DNA from: CAYWMY01 sp046352935
GTDB taxonomy: Bacteria; Pseudomonadota; Gammaproteobacteria; Steroidobacterales; Steroidobacteraceae
Direction: 5' to 3'
Assembly (NCBI GenBank): GCA_046352935.1
Contig: JAXMGR010000001.1
Location: 186,001-250,000 of the forward strand
Length of the DNA stretch: 64,000 nucleotides
Shown: positions 9,448-16,987 of the stretch, in pieces
Layout: each line of letters begins with the position of its first letter
Position numbering within the stretch: the stretch's first letter is position 1
Position numbers and translations under genes: made by a program
The notes under the pieces: model-generated
What the model was told of the DNA's origin: nothing
What the model saw: the letters and a program-made list of their open reading frames with translations, nothing else
Databases searched by the model: none

Positions 9448-9490
9448 ATCATAACCGGAAGTCGGTCGATCAAATAAGAACTATTCTCGA
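9448..9490 (-). promoter_or_regulatory. feoA promoter with Fur-box-like site
   Basis: On the plus strand 9472-9490 reads AAATAAGAACTATTCTCGA. Its core AGAACTATTCT is a perfect dyad and resembles gammaproteobacterial Fur boxes of the GAGAAnnnTTCTC kind. On the minus strand a TATGAT -10 lies at 9453-9448 and the Fur-like dyad covers the -35 region, a repressing position. The assignment rests on sequence similarity and on controlling feoAB. Confidence 0.6.
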
Positions 9491-9656
9491 CAATCGGCAT
9501 TGGAGATGATCCCGGCCGTGTCCCGCAACGTGGCATCTACGGATGGTCTGCGCCGCCCCGGGCCGCCCGAAGCTGCGGGCCGGATTTGCCCGGTCCGACA
9601 GCGGCTTGGGTGAGTTACGCGCCAGTACCGTGCGGGGCGGATTTACTGCACTGCAC

Positions 9657-9698
9657 TTGACGAATGTCAAACGTGCAACCTGACGTCGTCCCTATACT
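9657..9698 (+). promoter_or_regulatory. FNR/Anr/Dnr-type site and promoter of the heme-copper operon
   Basis: TTGAC-GAAT-GTCAA at 9657-9670 is a perfect dyad close to the FNR/Anr/Dnr consensus TTGAT-N4-ATCAA. A TATACT -10 lies at 9693-9698. With a start near 9705 the dyad centre is at about -41.5, the class II activator position of FNR-family proteins. The -35 region has no good hexamer, as expected for an activator-dependent promoter. The first gene begins about 42 bases after the predicted start. The regulator is not in the window. Confidence 0.6.
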
Positions 9699-9746
9699 CG
9701 CCCGCGCAAGCGCCCATAACAAACAGATTTGGCGCCGGAGGGTCAC

Positions 9747-9917
9747 ATGTCGAAACCGTCACCTGAGCGTGAGGGCGAGCCCGAGCGCATCCCTTTCTTC
9801 CAGCAGCTGCTCGATAACCATTTCCTGCTGCTGTTCCTCGGGGTCGTGATGCCGACGGTCCTGTATCTCATCTGGGGGATCATGGAGATCGTCCAGATTC
9901 CCATCGCAACCCCCTGA
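9747..9917 (+). CDS. Small single-helix subunit, ba3 subunit IIa-like
   Basis: A 56-residue protein with a charged N-terminus and one membrane helix (about residues 28-50, FLLLFLGVVMPTVLYLIWGI). It is the first gene of the heme-copper operon, 15 bases before the CuA subunit. Position and shape match the single-helix subunit IIa of ba3-type oxidases; sequence identity to IIa cannot be judged. GGAGG five to six bases before ATG 9747 fixes the start; an in-frame TTG at 9729 is less likely. Confidence 0.72.
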   Translation: MSKPSPEREGEPERIPFFQQLLDNHFLLLFLGVVMPTVLYLIWGIMEIVQIPIATP

Positions 9918-9932
9918 TCGGAGCCAGCAGCC

Positions 9933-10478
9933 ATGGCCATTTCACCTCCGGAACACCGCATCTGGTGGAACGAACCGGTCCACAAGGTCGAACTCATCTG
10001 GGTCGGCATCGCATTCGTGTGGGGCGTCATCATGTTCTTCATGATGATCCTCTGGCACAGCATCGGTCAGCAGAACCTCTCCAACGAAGCGTACCGGACC
10101 ACCCCGGCGCAGTTCGCGGGGAAGGTCGACGCCATGGTGGCCGCGCACACCGTCCGTCAGGAAGGCGCCTTCCCCGTCGTGCATCCGGCGCCGGGCAGCG
10201 ACGTCTACTTGATGGGTCGGGTCTACATGTGGTTCCCGATGCTGGAGCTCGAGAAGGGCGCGACCTATCGCCTGCACCTGTCCTCGATCGACCTGCAGCA
10301 CGGCTTCTCGCTGCAGCCGACCAACATCAACATCCAGGTGCACCCTGGCTACGAGATGGTCGTCACGCTCACGCCGAGCGAGACGGGTGAGTTCGGCATC
10401 GTCTGCAACGAGTACTGCGGTCTCGGCCATCACACGATGGCGGGTCGCATCTACGTCGTCGACAAGAACAAGATCTGA
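9933..10478 (+). CDS. CuA-binding subunit II of a B-type heme-copper oxidoreductase
   Basis: A 181-residue subunit II with one N-terminal helix (about 21-43) and a periplasmic cupredoxin domain. The CuA ligand set is complete: His123 in DLQHGF, then Cys158, Glu160, Cys162, His166 and Met169 in CNEYCGLGHHTM. It should take electrons from a periplasmic donor and pass them to the catalytic subunit encoded next, 12 bases downstream. The short length and single helix are typical of ba3-type partners. The intact CuA site argues against canonical cNOR or qNOR, which lack it. Confidence 0.92.
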   Translation: MAISPPEHRIWWNEPVHKVELIWVGIAFVWGVIMFFMMILWHSIGQQNLSNEAYRTTPAQFAGKVDAMVAAHTVRQEGAFPVVHPAPGSDVYLMGRVYMWFPMLELEKGATYRLHLSSIDLQHGFSLQPTNINIQVHPGYEMVVTLTPSETGEFGIVCNEYCGLGHHTMAGRIYVVDKNKI

Positions 10479-10489
10479 GGGGCATCCAG

Positions 10490-12190
10490 ATGAGTGTCGC
10501 CACCATTTTCCGCACATGCCCGACGACGGGCCTCAAAGTCGACCGCTCCGCCGAGAACCTGATCAAGGCCAATGCGGTCGCGGCCGTGGTGTTCCTGCTG
10601 ATCGGCGGGACGTTCGGCTTGTCGATCGCCCTGACCCGCTGGCCGGCCGTGCACCTGCTGCCGGCCGACTGGTTCTACCTCGCCCTCACGGCGCACGGCT
10701 TCGACGTGCTGCTGGCATGGATCATCTTCTTCGAGATGGCCGTGCTGTACTTCGCCTCCGCGATCCTGCTCAACTGCCGTCTCGCGGGGCCACGCTGGGG
10801 GTGGGCAGCCTTCGTGCTCATGCTCGTCGGCGCCCTGGTCGCGAACGTCGCGGTGCTGCAGGGCAGCTCGTCGGTGATGTTCACGTCCTATCCGCCGCTG
10901 CAGGCCGCCCCGCACTTCTACCTCGGCCTGATCCTCTTCGCGGTGGGTGCGCTGATCGGCTGCTGCGTATTCTTCGGTACGCTCGTGATCGCGCGGCAGG
11001 AACGCACCTACGAGGGGTCCATCCCGCTGGTCACGTTCGGCGCGCTCACGGCGGCAATCATCGCCGTCTTCACGCTGGCCTCCGGCGCGATCATCCTGAT
11101 CCCGACCTTCCTGTGGTCGGTGGGCATCGTCAGCAACATCGATCCGCTGATGTACAAGGTGATCTGGTGGGCGATGGGTCACTCCTCGCAGCAGATCAAC
11201 GTCTCGGCGCACGTCGCGGTGTGGTATGCGATCGGTGCGATGGTGCTGGGCGCCAAGCCGATCTCGGAGAAGGTCAGCCGCGCCGCGTTCCTCATGTACA
11301 TCCTGTTCCTGCAGCTCGCGAGCGCGCATCACCTGCTCGCCGAGCCGGGCGTGAGCTCGAGCTGGAAGATCTTCAACACGAGCTACGCGATGTACCTGGC
11401 GGTCATGGGCAGCATGATCCACGGCCTGACGGTGCCGGGCGCCATCGAGGCGGCGCAGCGGGCCAAGGGCTACACCAAGGGCCTGTTCGAGTGGCTGCGC
11501 AAGGCGCCCTGGGGCAATCCGGCGTTCTCCGGCATGTTCATGTCGCTGGTGTTCTTCGGCTTCCTGGGCGGCATCACCGGTGTCGTGCTGGGTACCGAGC
11601 AGATCAACCTGACCATGCACAACACGCTGTACGTACCGGGGCATTTCCATGCGACGGTGGTCACGGGCACGACGCTCGCCTTCATGGCGATCACCTACCT
11701 CGTGCTGCCGCTGATCTTCCGGCGTGAGGTGATCTTCCCGACCGTTGCCAAGCTGCAGCCCTACGTGTTCGGGTTCGGGGCGGCGGGCATCTCGCTGTTC
11801 ATGATGGGCGCGGGTACGCTCGGTGTGCCGCGTCGGCACTGGGACATCACCTTTGCCGACGCGCTGACCCAGTTCCAGTACTCGCCTGCGGCGTTCCTGA
11901 TGCTGGCATTGAACGGCATCTCGGCCGTCATGGCTGCGCTGGGCGGCGCGATGTACATCGTGAACGTCGTGGCGACCGTGCTGTTCGGGCGGAAGATCGG
12001 CGACAACGAAGCCGTCCAGCTGGGTCCCGTGTCGGGCGCCAGGTCTGCTGCGGCTGTCGCCGGCTACGGCAATCAGGGCACGCTGCACATCCCGGGTACC
12101 GTGGTGCTGGTCGGCGTGTTCTTCGTGTCCTTCGTGCTGTACTACTTCGTGAACTGGAAGTACGTCGCCGAGATCTGGCCGCTGAAGTGA
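10490..12190 (+). CDS. Heme-copper catalytic subunit I, B-type; probable nitric oxide reductase
   Basis: A 566-residue polytopic protein aligning by eye with ba3-type subunit I, including WGNPAF and MHNTLYVPGHFH blocks. Ligands present are His69 (LTAHGFD) and His387 for the low-spin heme, His385 for the high-spin heme, and His231, His280 and His281 for CuB. The tyrosine normally four residues after the first CuB histidine (GHPxVY) is replaced: the motif is GHSSQQ, so residue 235 is Gln. Oxygen reductases need that cross-linked Tyr. Tyr-less relatives with CuA have been described as non-canonical NO reductases, so NO reduction is the more likely activity. Automatic annotation would probably call it cytochrome c oxidase subunit I. 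Confidence 0.85.
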   Translation: MSVATIFRTCPTTGLKVDRSAENLIKANAVAAVVFLLIGGTFGLSIALTRWPAVHLLPADWFYLALTAHGFDVLLAWIIFFEMAVLYFASAILLNCRLAGPRWGWAAFVLMLVGALVANVAVLQGSSSVMFTSYPPLQAAPHFYLGLILFAVGALIGCCVFFGTLVIARQERTYEGSIPLVTFGALTAAIIAVFTLASGAIILIPTFLWSVGIVSNIDPLMYKVIWWAMGHSSQQINVSAHVAVWYAIGAMVLGAKPISEKVSRAAFLMYILFLQLASAHHLLAEPGVSSSWKIFNTSYAMYLAVMGSMIHGLTVPGAIEAAQRAKGYTKGLFEWLRKAPWGNPAFSGMFMSLVFFGFLGGITGVVLGTEQINLTMHNTLYVPGHFHATVVTGTTLAFMAITYLVLPLIFRREVIFPTVAKLQPYVFGFGAAGISLFMMGAGTLGVPRRHWDITFADALTQFQYSPAAFLMLALNGISAVMAALGGAMYIVNVVATVLFGRKIGDNEAVQLGPVSGARSAAAVAGYGNQGTLHIPGTVVLVGVFFVSFVLYYFVNWKYVAEIWPLK

Positions 12191-12195
12191 TCGCT

Positions 12196-12231
12196 GCCGC
12201 CCGCGCGCCGGGTCACCGGGGCGCGGGCGGC
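12196..12231 (+). terminator. Strong GC hairpin after the catalytic subunit gene
   Basis: Six bases after the stop codon lies an inverted repeat with arms 12196-12211 and 12216-12231, a GTCA loop and one G/G mismatch. No T-tract follows, so it is more likely to protect mRNA ends or partly attenuate transcription than to terminate fully. It may set the ratio between structural genes and the downstream SCO, fusion and hemerythrin genes. The rest of the gap to 12480 holds nothing else I can support. Confidence 0.55.
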
Positions 12232-12479
12232 GAAGATCGCACGATCGGAAACCGGGGCCCCGGGGAGGCCGGAAAGGGTCTCCGCCGGAGCCTCGCTCGT
12301 CCGGAGGAAGGCGCCGTGCGCCGAGTCGCCCGCAGGCGCGGCGGGCCGGTTGCCGGGATGGCCGGGGTGCCTGGATTTCCAGTACGCTGAACCGCAGGTT
12401 TTCCTGGGTCCCGGAACGTTCCCGCGTGGCGATGGTCCCACGGTACGGCCAGGGCCAGGTCGCTCGAGGAGGTTCCCCG

Positions 12480-13361
12480 TTGCGAGTGAGGACGCCGTTG
12501 GGTGCGCAGTCGCCGAACGCCGTCGATGGCGCGGTCGTCCCCGCACGGCGCTGGCCGGTGCGGGCCGTGTTGCCTCGGCGGGTTGCGCGCCTCGCCATTC
12601 TGGCGCTGTCGCTCTGCCTGCTGGTGCCGGGCGCCCTTTCGCGCGCGCTCGCCAATGAGAGCCCGGAACTCCGTACGAGCCAGGCCGCCATCGGCCGGCT
12701 CGTCGGCGACCATCCCCTGGTCGACTCCGGGGGACGACGGCGCACATTCGCGGAGTTTCGCGGCAAGCCCCTCGTACTCAGCCTCGTCTACACCAGCTGC
12801 TACTCGATCTGTTCCGGCCTGACGGTCAATCTCCGCGAGGTCCTGAAGGTTGCGCGCCAGGCGCTGGGTCCGGGCAGCTTCACGGCGCTGACCCTCGGGT
12901 TCGACACTGCCAATGACACTCCGGCCCGCATGCGGCACTTCGCGCACGAACGTGGCGCCGCGATCGACGACTGGATCTTCGCGAGTACCGATGCCGCCGC
13001 CATGGCGATGCTGATGCGCGAGGTCGGCTTCACCTACCGCTCGTCTGCGAAGGGCTTCGATCACATCATCCAGACGACCGTCATCGATGCGGAGGGGCGC
13101 GTGGTCCTCCAGATCTATGGCCAGGATTTCGGGGCGCCCACGCTGGTCGACCCCCTGAAGCGACTGCTCCGCGGTCAGGCGCTGGAGCGGGGCTCGATTT
13201 CCGATCTGGTACGCTCGGTCAAGCTCCTGTGCACGATCTACGATCCCACGAGCGGCAAGTACCGCTTCGATTACACGATCATTGTTGAGATCATTGCAGG
13301 TGTGCTGGCCCTCGGCATGGTGGGCATTGCCCTGATCCTCTCCTGGCGGAACGTACAGTGA
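12480..13361 (+). CDS. SCO1/SenC-family copper protein, membrane-anchored at both ends
   Basis: A 293-residue SCO-type thioredoxin-fold protein with a hydrophobic N-terminal segment (about 38-56), the copper-binding CxxxC motif in TSCYSICSG, the later His in FDHIIQTTV, and an extra C-terminal helix (about 268-288). SCO proteins load CuA or act as thiol reductants, which fits a CuA enzyme next door. The start is taken at TTG 12480 because AGGAGG lies seven bases upstream; an in-frame GTG at 12426 has no such site. The stop overlaps the next gene by GTGA. Confidence 0.85.
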   Translation: MRVRTPLGAQSPNAVDGAVVPARRWPVRAVLPRRVARLAILALSLCLLVPGALSRALANESPELRTSQAAIGRLVGDHPLVDSGGRRRTFAEFRGKPLVLSLVYTSCYSICSGLTVNLREVLKVARQALGPGSFTALTLGFDTANDTPARMRHFAHERGAAIDDWIFASTDAAAMAMLMREVGFTYRSSAKGFDHIIQTTVIDAEGRVVLQIYGQDFGAPTLVDPLKRLLRGQALERGSISDLVRSVKLLCTIYDPTSGKYRFDYTIIVEIIAGVLALGMVGIALILSWRNVQ

Positions 13362-15472
13362 ATCTTCTCAAGCGCTCCCTGCGCGCGATCTTCGCGCGCC
13401 TCGAACAACTTTTGGCCTCCATTTTCGGGCCGACCCTGAACCCGATGGTCCACCTCGGGCCGATGGGCTGGTTCCTGTTCTGGGTCGTCGCCGTCAGCGG
13501 CATCTACGTCTACATCTTCTTCGACACCGGCGTGACCGACGCCTACGACTCGCTGCAGAAGCTCTCCGTCGACCAGTGGTACCTGGGCGGCATCATGCGC
13601 AGCCTGCACCGCTACGCGTCCGATGCCATGGTCGTCGTCGTGATCCTGCACGTGCTGCGGGAGTTCTCCCTGGACCGCATGCGCGGCAGCCGCTGGTTCC
13701 CCTGGGTCACGGGCGTGCCGCTGCTGTGGTTCCTGTATGCGAGCGGCATCACGGGGTACTGGCTGGCCTGGGACCAGCTCGCGCAGTTCGTCGCGATCAC
13801 CACATCCGAATGGCTGGACAGCATCGGCATCTTCGCCGAGCCCATCGCGCGAAACTTCCTCGACAGCACACACCTGAGCGGTCGCTTCTTCACGCTCATG
13901 GCCTACATCCACATCGCCGTGCCGCTGGTGATGCTGCTGTTCATGTGGGTGCACATCCAGCGCCACGCGCACGCGCGCGTGAACCCGCCGCGCGCCCTGA
14001 GTCTCATGGTGATGGGCTCGCTCCTCGCGCTGTCGCTGGTCGTGCCCGCCCTGAGCCAGGGACCGGCGGACCTGGACCGCATGGCGTTCAAGGTCGGGCT
14101 CGACTGGTTCTACCTGACGGTCTACCCGCTCCTCGACGTCATGGACGGACGCGCGCTCTGGGCACTGCTCGTCGGCGGCAGCGTCCTGCTGACGGCGATG
14201 CCGTGGCTGCCGCCCTTGCGCAGGCCCGCTCCGGCGGTCGTGCACCTCGACAACTGCAATGGCTGCGGGCGCTGCTTCGCCGATTGTCCTTTCGGCGCGA
14301 TCACGATGGTGCCGCGCTCCGACGGCCTGGCCTTCGAACAGGAAGCACGTGTCGACGCCGACCAGTGCACGAGCTGCGGCCTCTGCGTCGGCGCCTGCCC
14401 GACGGCCACGCCGTTCCGTCGGTCGAGTGCGCTGGTGCCGGGCATCGAACTGGGCGGCGAGCCGCTCCAGGCTCTGCGTGAACGCGTGGTCAGCGAGGCC
14501 GGGCGACTCCAGGGCGACCGGCGCGTCGTCGTCTTCCGCTGCGAGCCTGCGACCCGCGCCGAGAGCCTCCGGGACTCCGGCGTCGCGGTCATTTCGACGC
14601 CGTGTGTCGGCATGCTGCCGCCGTCGTTCATCGACTTCGCCGTCTCACGGCGGCTTGCGGAAGGCGTGATGATCGCCGGATGCGCGCCGGGCGACTGCCT
14701 GCATCGCCTCGGGGACCGCTGGGTCGAACAGCGCATCGCGAGCCAGCGCGACCCGTACCTGCGCGAGCGGGTCGATCGCGATCGCATTGCCACGACCTGG
14801 AGCTCTCCGGTTCAGGGCGGCAGCCTGACCGAGTCGCTGCGCCAGTTCCGGGCGCAGTTGCATCCGAAGGAAGCCGGGACGACGAAGGGAAGGACCGGCG
14901 CCGCCTGGCATGCGGCCGTACCGCCGCTGCCCCTGGTGCTGCGCCTGGCAGGGCAGGCGGTGGTGATCGCGGGCCTCGCCGCTTTCATCGGCTGGTTCGC
15001 GACGCGTCCCGCCTACACTCAGCTCGGTCATGACGAGGCAATGGTGAAGCTCAGCTTCAGCCACGCGGCACAGCCGCTCAAGCCCTGCAGGCGGTACACG
15101 CCCGACGAACTCGCGAAGCTGCCGTTCAACCAGCGCCGTCCGACGACCTGTGAGCGTGGCCGCTGGCCGGTCTACGTCGAGTTCGACATCGACGGCCGGC
15201 GCATGCATCAGGGGACCTATGCGCCGGCAGGGCTGTGGAAGGACGGTCCGTCGACCGTCTATTCCCGCTTCCGCGTGCCCGCCGGTACTCACGAGATGGC
15301 GGTCCGGCTGCGCGACAGCGGGCGTCGGACCGGATTCGACTACGTGGCGGTCACCTCCGTCGACGTCACCCCGGGCGAGAACTTCGTCATCGATTTCCGC
15401 GGCAAGGAATCAACGTTCACTTTCGGACGGCGGTCCCAGGCCGCGACGGCGACCGGGGAGGACCAGCGATGA
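13358..15472 (+). CDS. Cytochrome b / 2[4Fe-4S] ferredoxin / FlpD fusion electron-transfer protein
   Basis: A 704-residue multidomain protein. Residues 1-290 form a cytochrome b6-like membrane domain with bis-His heme pairs His84/His98 and His185/His199. Residues 296-350 hold two [4Fe-4S] motifs (Cys300, 303, 306, 310 and Cys337, 340, 343, 347). Residues about 385-465 resemble the MvhD/FlpD iron-sulfur domain with Cys395, 416, 442 and 447 (AGCAPGDC). A further helix near 525-545 leads to a C-terminal Arg-rich beta domain. The order suggests a wire between cytosolic iron-sulfur carriers and membrane heme. It overlaps SCO upstream and hemerythrin downstream. The physiological donor is unknown. 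Confidence 0.85.
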   Translation: MNLLKRSLRAIFARLEQLLASIFGPTLNPMVHLGPMGWFLFWVVAVSGIYVYIFFDTGVTDAYDSLQKLSVDQWYLGGIMRSLHRYASDAMVVVVILHVLREFSLDRMRGSRWFPWVTGVPLLWFLYASGITGYWLAWDQLAQFVAITTSEWLDSIGIFAEPIARNFLDSTHLSGRFFTLMAYIHIAVPLVMLLFMWVHIQRHAHARVNPPRALSLMVMGSLLALSLVVPALSQGPADLDRMAFKVGLDWFYLTVYPLLDVMDGRALWALLVGGSVLLTAMPWLPPLRRPAPAVVHLDNCNGCGRCFADCPFGAITMVPRSDGLAFEQEARVDADQCTSCGLCVGACPTATPFRRSSALVPGIELGGEPLQALRERVVSEAGRLQGDRRVVVFRCEPATRAESLRDSGVAVISTPCVGMLPPSFIDFAVSRRLAEGVMIAGCAPGDCLHRLGDRWVEQRIASQRDPYLRERVDRDRIATTWSSPVQGGSLTESLRQFRAQLHPKEAGTTKGRTGAAWHAAVPPLPLVLRLAGQAVVIAGLAAFIGWFATRPAYTQLGHDEAMVKLSFSHAAQPLKPCRRYTPDELAKLPFNQRRPTTCERGRWPVYVEFDIDGRRMHQGTYAPAGLWKDGPSTVYSRFRVPAGTHEMAVRLRDSGRRTGFDYVAVTSVDVTPGENFVIDFRGKESTFTFGRRSQAATATGEDQR

Positions 15473-15876
15473 GTGTGCTGCAGTGGGAGGACCGGTTCAG
15501 CATCGGCATCGCCGAGGTCGACCACGAACATCGCGAGATGATCCAGCTCATCAACGATCTGCACGCGGCGATGGGTGGCGACCGCTCCCGGGATCGTGTC
15601 GAGGAGTTCCTGGGCGAGATCCTCGCGCGCATCTCCGCGCACTTCGCGCTCGAGGAGAAGTCGATGGAGGCGCTGCGTTATCCGGAACGCGCCGAGCACA
15701 AGCGGGACCACGAACACCTGCTGGACGAGATCCGCGACATCATGGACGACGTCACCGACCACGGCGTGCTCGACGAGGCTCGCCTTTCGAGCCGGCTCGG
15801 GACCTGGTTCGGTGATCACTTCTCCAGCTTCGACGTGCGGCTGCACCGCTATCTCGTGAGCAGGCGGGGAAGTTGA
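15469..15876 (+). CDS. Bacteriohemerythrin
   Basis: A 135-residue single-domain hemerythrin with the full diiron set: His in VDHEH, HxxxE in HFALEE, HxxxH in HKRDH and HxxxxD in DHFSSFD. The family binds O2 reversibly, and some members bind or reduce NO. It overlaps the fusion gene upstream and the second SCO gene downstream, so it is translated as part of the heme-copper operon. Delivering or scavenging a diatomic gas for the enzyme is an inference from context. Confidence 0.93.
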   Translation: MSVLQWEDRFSIGIAEVDHEHREMIQLINDLHAAMGGDRSRDRVEEFLGEILARISAHFALEEKSMEALRYPERAEHKRDHEHLLDEIRDIMDDVTDHGVLDEARLSSRLGTWFGDHFSSFDVRLHRYLVSRRGS

Positions 15877-16550
15877 TGGCCCTCGTGCGCCGGCTGCGTC
15901 TGGTGGTGCTGGTGATCGCGGCCGCGTCCGTGGGTTATCTCGGCGCGCGGGTGTTGTTCGCGCCACCCGCGCCGCCGCCTGTGGTGCGTGCGACCGTCAT
16001 GCCGCAGGCGATCGCGCTGCCGGCGCTGTCGCTCGTCGATCAGGACGGCCGGCCGATGACCCGCGATGCGTTCGCGGGCCACTGGACCTTCGTGTTCTTC
16101 GGATTCACGGCATGCCCGGATGTCTGCCCGACGACACTCGCGATGCTCGCGCAGGTCGAGCGGCAGCTGCGTGAGCTGCCGGCCGCCGACCGGCCCCGTG
16201 TGCTGCTCGTTTCGGTGGATCCGGAACGTGACGATGCGGCGCGGTTGCGGGCGTACGTGAAGTCCTTCGATGCGGACTTCCTCGCGGCGACGGGGACGTC
16301 GCAGGCGATCTCGCAGACCGCGCAGGCTTTCGGGCTCGGCTACGCGCGCATCGTGCGGCCCGATGGCAGCTACACCGTCGAGCACGGCTCTAGCCTGTTC
16401 GTGGTCGGTCCTTCGGGCGGCGTGGTCGCCACCTTCCCGGCACCGCACGATCCTCGCGTGCTGGCGTCGGACTATCGGCTGATCGTCGAGTACGAGAAGG
16501 CGCGGTCACGCAGGTTCTCGCCGGCGCGGCTGTTCGCCCGCGCGCCCTGA
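15876..16550 (+). CDS. SCO1/SenC-family protein
   Basis: A 224-residue protein with an N-terminal membrane anchor (about 8-27) and a thioredoxin fold bearing the SCO motif CPDVCP and the matching His in VEHGSSLFVVG. This is the classic SCO form, without the extra C-terminal helix of the first copy. It probably matures CuA or keeps its cysteines reduced. The ATG overlaps the hemerythrin stop (TGATG), making it the last gene of the coupled block. Confidence 0.92.
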   Translation: MALVRRLRLVVLVIAAASVGYLGARVLFAPPAPPPVVRATVMPQAIALPALSLVDQDGRPMTRDAFAGHWTFVFFGFTACPDVCPTTLAMLAQVERQLRELPAADRPRVLLVSVDPERDDAARLRAYVKSFDADFLAATGTSQAISQTAQAFGLGYARIVRPDGSYTVEHGSSLFVVGPSGGVVATFPAPHDPRVLASDYRLIVEYEKARSRRFSPARLFARAP

Positions 16551-16679
16551 ACCGCCGGCGGCTCCGGTCCTCTGGATCGGGCCGCGGCCCGGGCCCCGGC
16601 CGGGTGGTGCTGGCCGCGACCCGCCGCATCGCGTAGGGTTCGGGTTCCGCAGCGGGACAGCGTCGCGGAAGGAGCGTCC

Positions 16680-16913
16680 ATGAACGCAACGACTACGCCC
16701 TGGCGCCGTTCGCAGGATCGCATGATCGGCGGGGTCTGCGCGGGCATCGCCGAACGTCTCGGCTGGCCCGCGGATCGCGTGCGCGTGGCCTCGGTCGTGC
16801 TCACGATCCTGACCGGCGGATTCCCGGGCATCATCCTGTATCTCGTCCTGTGGTTCGTGATGCCCGGCCCCGACGTCCATGACGCGTCGCCACGGCAGGA
16901 TCAAGGTCCGTAG
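16680..16913 (+). CDS. PspC-domain membrane protein
   Basis: A 77-residue protein with the PspC signature: basic RSQDRMIGGVCAGIAERLGW, then one membrane helix with TGGFPGIILYLVLWFVMP. Stand-alone PspC proteins are inner-membrane envelope-stress proteins; in this short form the function is uncertain. A GGAAGGAG site precedes the ATG. The region upstream (16551-16679) is GC-rich with short inverted repeats. Confidence 0.85.
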   Translation: MNATTTPWRRSQDRMIGGVCAGIAERLGWPADRVRVASVVLTILTGGFPGIILYLVLWFVMPGPDVHDASPRQDQGP

Positions 16914-16987
16914 CGGGGTTGATGTCTCGTCACTGCGAGCCCGCTGCGCAGGCCTGCAGCGGGCTCGTCGGCACGGTGCCAGCGGAC

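Noticed and set aside
10490..12190. Plain annotation as ba3-type cytochrome c oxidase subunit I
   Set aside because: The cross-linked Tyr is missing (GHSSQQ). The overall fold fits, but the catalytic residue needed for O2 reduction does not.
12232..12479. Riboswitch in the gap before the SCO gene
   Set aside because: No cobalamin, glycine or other known core elements could be matched; only the hairpin after the catalytic subunit gene is convincing.
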